Of a stretch of DNA of 64,000 nucleotides, positions 61,721 to 64,000 are shown piece after piece. The position numbers and the translations under genes are program-made. Position 1 is the stretch's first letter. Every line of letters starts with the position of its first letter. Source of the stretch: Hyphomicrobiales bacterium. Its GTDB lineage: Bacteria > Pseudomonadota > Alphaproteobacteria > Rhizobiales > Rhizobiaceae. A model generated the notes under the pieces. The model did no database searches and was not told the origin of the DNA. It worked only from the letters and a program-made list of their open reading frames with translations. The stretch lies in NCBI GenBank assembly GCA_900468065.1, contig UBTA01000041.1, forward strand, positions 1-64,000, in the 5' to 3' direction.

Positions 61721-63187
61721 ATGTCACAGAGAAGTTCCCATCGCGGGCTCGTTGTTGTCGCGATCATGGCCAGCATGGCGATGATCGCAATCGAGGCAAC
61801 GATCGTTTCGACGGCAATGCCGCAAATCGCCGCCCAGCTTGGACAGCTCAATCTCTATTCCTGGGTCTTTTCATCATTCCTGCTGACCCAGACCGCGACG
61901 ACCGTGGTCTTTGGCAAGCTGGCAGATATATATGGCCGCAAGCCGATGATTCTTATCGGAATTGCGCTGTTTTTGTTTGCCTCGGTGCTAGCAGGGTTCG
62001 CATGGTCGATGCCGTCGATGATCGCCTTTCGTCTCCTGCAGGGGATTGGTGCCGGGGCAATTCAACCCGTCGCGATGACTGTGGTGGCCGACCTTTTTCC
62101 CGGCAATCAGCGTGGCAAGGTGCAAGGTTACCTGGCAAGCGTCTGGGCGCTATCTGCCGTTGTCGGACCGCTTCTTGGCAGCCTCATCATCCACAACCTT
62201 CCATGGTCATGGATTTTCTGGATCAACGTGCCGGTTGGGATTTTTGCGGCATTGACATTCATGTTCTTTCTGCATGAGGAGACGCGGCCCCGGGTCGTAT
62301 CCATCGACATTCTCGGTGCAGCACTTTTCGCGATATCCATATCCGCTCTGATGATTGCTTTGACTGAAATGGAAGCGGTGGCATCCGGTTACGCAATCGT
62401 GGCTCTGGCCATCTTTGTGATCGCCCTTGCCGCATTCATCTGGCAGGAGCGCCGCGCCGAAGCGCCCATGGTCGCGCCCGACCTGTGGCTGAAGCGCCCG
62501 ATAGCATTCGCGAACCTGGCAGTATTTTTCGCGAGCATGTCGATCATGGGACTGACAACGTTCTTGCCAATGTATGTTCAGATAGTCCTGAACTGCTCCC
62601 CGCTTGTGGCAGGTTTTGCATTGACAATGCTGCTTTTGGGCTGGCCGTGCGGCGCCACGATCGCGTCGCGCACGTTCGCGCGGTTTGGATTGCGGCCTAT
62701 CATGATAGTCGGCAGTGTCTGCATACCGGCCGGCACCTTTCTGCTGGTCCTGCTGACACCCTCCAGTTCGGCACAACTGGCCGGTGCAGGCTCTCTTGTC
62801 ATGGGGTTTGGCATGGGTTTGCTCAATATCAGCGCGTTGATCCTCACCCAGGATAGCGTGGATTGGTCCGAGCGCGGCAGCGCCACCGCGTCAAACGTAT
62901 TCTCGCGCAATCTTGGCAGCACCCTCGGTGCGGCCCTGCTTGGTGCGGTGCTGACCTACGGCCTGGCGCATTCTATCAACGGCCAGGCGATCGCGCCGGA
63001 GCAGTTGCGAAGCCTCCTGAATGGCACAGGTGCGATGATGGCTGACGGCGAAGCAATCCGGCTTGCCTTGCAGTACGCGCTGCATTCCACTTTTGTAGCG
63101 ATGCTCCTGATCGCTGCGTTGATCGTGCCGGCCTGCCTGCTTGTCCCAAGGCACGAGGCCCGCCGAGGGATTGAACAAGAGGCGTGA
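61721..63187 (+). CDS. MFS transporter, DHA2 (14-helix drug:H+ antiporter) family
   Basis: 488 residues with about 14 hydrophobic helices. Motif C-like and motif A regions are visible: LADIYGRKPMILIGIALFLF, GFAWSMPSMIAFRLLQGIGA and SVWALSAVVGPLLGSLIIHN. MIAIEATIVSTAMPQIAAQL with its DxTIVxxALP-like pattern is typical of EmrB/QacA exporters. It likely exports a toxic organic compound using the proton gradient. It stands alone and has no membrane-fusion partner gene. Confidence 0.86.
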   Translation: MSQRSSHRGLVVVAIMASMAMIAIEATIVSTAMPQIAAQLGQLNLYSWVFSSFLLTQTATTVVFGKLADIYGRKPMILIGIALFLFASVLAGFAWSMPSMIAFRLLQGIGAGAIQPVAMTVVADLFPGNQRGKVQGYLASVWALSAVVGPLLGSLIIHNLPWSWIFWINVPVGIFAALTFMFFLHEETRPRVVSIDILGAALFAISISALMIALTEMEAVASGYAIVALAIFVIALAAFIWQERRAEAPMVAPDLWLKRPIAFANLAVFFASMSIMGLTTFLPMYVQIVLNCSPLVAGFALTMLLLGWPCGATIASRTFARFGLRPIMIVGSVCIPAGTFLLVLLTPSSSAQLAGAGSLVMGFGMGLLNISALILTQDSVDWSERGSATASNVFSRNLGSTLGAALLGAVLTYGLAHSINGQAIAPEQLRSLLNGTGAMMADGEAIRLALQYALHSTFVAMLLIAALIVPACLLVPRHEARRGIEQEA

Positions 63188-63341
63188 ACTGCTTTCTGTC
63201 CTGATACTCGCTTTGTCGATAAAACAATTGCGCGAGCGTTCTGCGTTAGAGGTGATCTGAACTCCGGGGCTCAAAAAAATGCTCTTCGGGCGGATCAAAA
63301 TCGCTGTCTGCGAGTTCAATGAACGCGCAGGAGGGCGGACG

Positions 63342-63365
63342 ATGAACCTTCGATCAATGCCGTGA
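63342..63365 (+). other. Seven-codon leader frame overlapping the next start
   Basis: AGGAGG (63329-63334) precedes ATG 63342 by seven bases and the frame encodes MNLRSMP. Its TGA overlaps the GTG start of the next gene (GTGA). Ribosomes ending here could restart at the GTG. A nearby frameshift error is an alternative explanation. Confidence 0.35.
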
Positions 63366-64000
63366 CGCAAAAGCCAAAACACAGGCGGCTTGTTGTCATC
63401 AGTGATTTTCAGGACGGCGGGGCGTTTGCGCCTTACGTGCCGACTGTCGAGGAATTTTACGATCTCTGGAAGAGAGAAATTCGAGGACGTCCAGTGACCG
63501 TCTTCGGGCCCCGTCGCGAGTTGACAGTCGAGGGGGGATATATAGAGCGGATGCCGCTTTCCTGCCTCAAGGTCGGCATCGTCGATGCCATCGAGATTTG
63601 GTCACATTGGCGCGGCGATAGCCCTCCGGAGGGCGATCTCAGCGCGGCACCCGGTATCGTCCGGCGGTCGTTTCAGATGAATGGCCCGGAAGCGCCTTTT
63701 GCGTCGAACGACATGCTCGCGCATATTCTCGCGTTCGGTGCGCCCGATATACTTTGCGTCTGGGGACTTGGCGTCTGCGAGGACATCCTGATTGCCTGCA
63801 AAAGTAGCTACAAAATCTATAACTCTATCGATGCTCCTGCGCTGCGCATTCCGCCGGAGGTGAGCCGGCATTTCGATCTTGTCCTGACCGGAGCCCAGTG
63901 GCAGTCCGAAGAGGTCAGCAGTCGACACCCCGGAATGAAAACCGCAATTTTGCCGATCGGGCCAGACTTCGCTTCTGACACCATGTTCTACCCCATGGAT
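63362..64000 (+). CDS. Glycosyltransferase-like protein, 5' part, cut by the window edge
   Basis: From GTG 63362 the frame stays open for 213 codons to the edge. It begins MTQKPKHRRLVVISDFQDGG; the middle reads HILAFGAPDILCVWGLGVCE and the later part FDLVLTGAQWQSEEVSSRHP then KTAILPIGPDF. This order resembles the N-terminal domain and linker of GT-B (family 1/4) glycosyltransferases, but the diagnostic C-terminal donor-binding domain lies outside the window. An in-frame TGA upstream and the absence of any ATG make GTG the only reasonable start. Family call is tentative. Confidence 0.5.
   Translation, partial: MTQKPKHRRLVVISDFQDGGAFAPYVPTVEEFYDLWKREIRGRPVTVFGPRRELTVEGGYIERMPLSCLKVGIVDAIEIWSHWRGDSPPEGDLSAAPGIVRRSFQMNGPEAPFASNDMLAHILAFGAPDILCVWGLGVCEDILIACKSSYKIYNSIDAPALRIPPEVSRHFDLVLTGAQWQSEEVSSRHPGMKTAILPIGPDFASDTMFYPMD

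Overview
The window reads as an accessory replicon or genomic island of a member of the Rhizobiaceae (Alphaproteobacteria). The basis is the gene content: several periplasmic-binding ABC sugar importers, a myo-inositol (iol) set, two DhaK/DhaL sets, a DUF932 gene beside a large ParB-like gene, a DUF6894 remnant, and broken IS elements of the IS3, IS5, IS110, IS630 and ISL3 families. No rRNA, tRNA, CRISPR array or replication-initiation gene was recognised.

Layout. 1-2.3 kb is a scrap zone: a partial IS630 transposase, a frameshifted DUF6894 gene, and a chemoreceptor gene broken by frameshifts and an IS3 element. 2.5-14.4 kb is an inositol-type catabolic island: an ABC importer, a LacI-type regulator, two Gfo/Idh/MocA oxidoreductases, an IolE-like protein, IolD, IolC, IolB and a class II aldolase. 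Two copies of one perfect palindrome, TTGCAACCGATTGCAA, lie in the two control regions. 14.4-15.1 kb holds a P-type ATPase scrap. 15.1-25.5 kb is a polyol island: zinc dehydrogenase, ABC importer, short-chain dehydrogenase, DhaK, DhaL, a SorC-type regulator fused to a complete DhaK, and a second DhaL. 25.6-27.3 kb is IS debris, followed by a hydrolase-like gene whose nucleophile serine is replaced by alanine.

28.6-45.8 kb is the most unusual part. A long minus-strand gene series encodes an SCP2-like protein, an alpha/beta hydrolase, a lactonase-like metallo-hydrolase, an ABC importer with enlarged subunits, a proteorhodopsin-like seven-helix protein without the retinal-binding lysine, a flotillin-like protein, a small membrane protein, a sodium:solute symporter-like protein and an iron-type alcohol dehydrogenase. 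An AraC regulator lies at one end and two IclR paralogues at the other. The enzymes recall lactone breakdown, and the membrane proteins suggest a specialised uptake platform. The substrate and the role of the opsin are unknown.

46-53.7 kb is plasmid-type sequence: an ISL3 fragment, small hypothetical genes including three tiny membrane proteins in a row, DUF932, ParB-like, and a flavoprotein. 54.1-61.3 kb is a hexuronate island: cupin, KduD, KduI, ABC importer, aldehyde dehydrogenase and a divergent GntR regulator. The window ends with an MFS exporter and the start of a glycosyltransferase-like gene. The common theme is carbon-source uptake and catabolism, with each transporter next to its enzymes and regulator.
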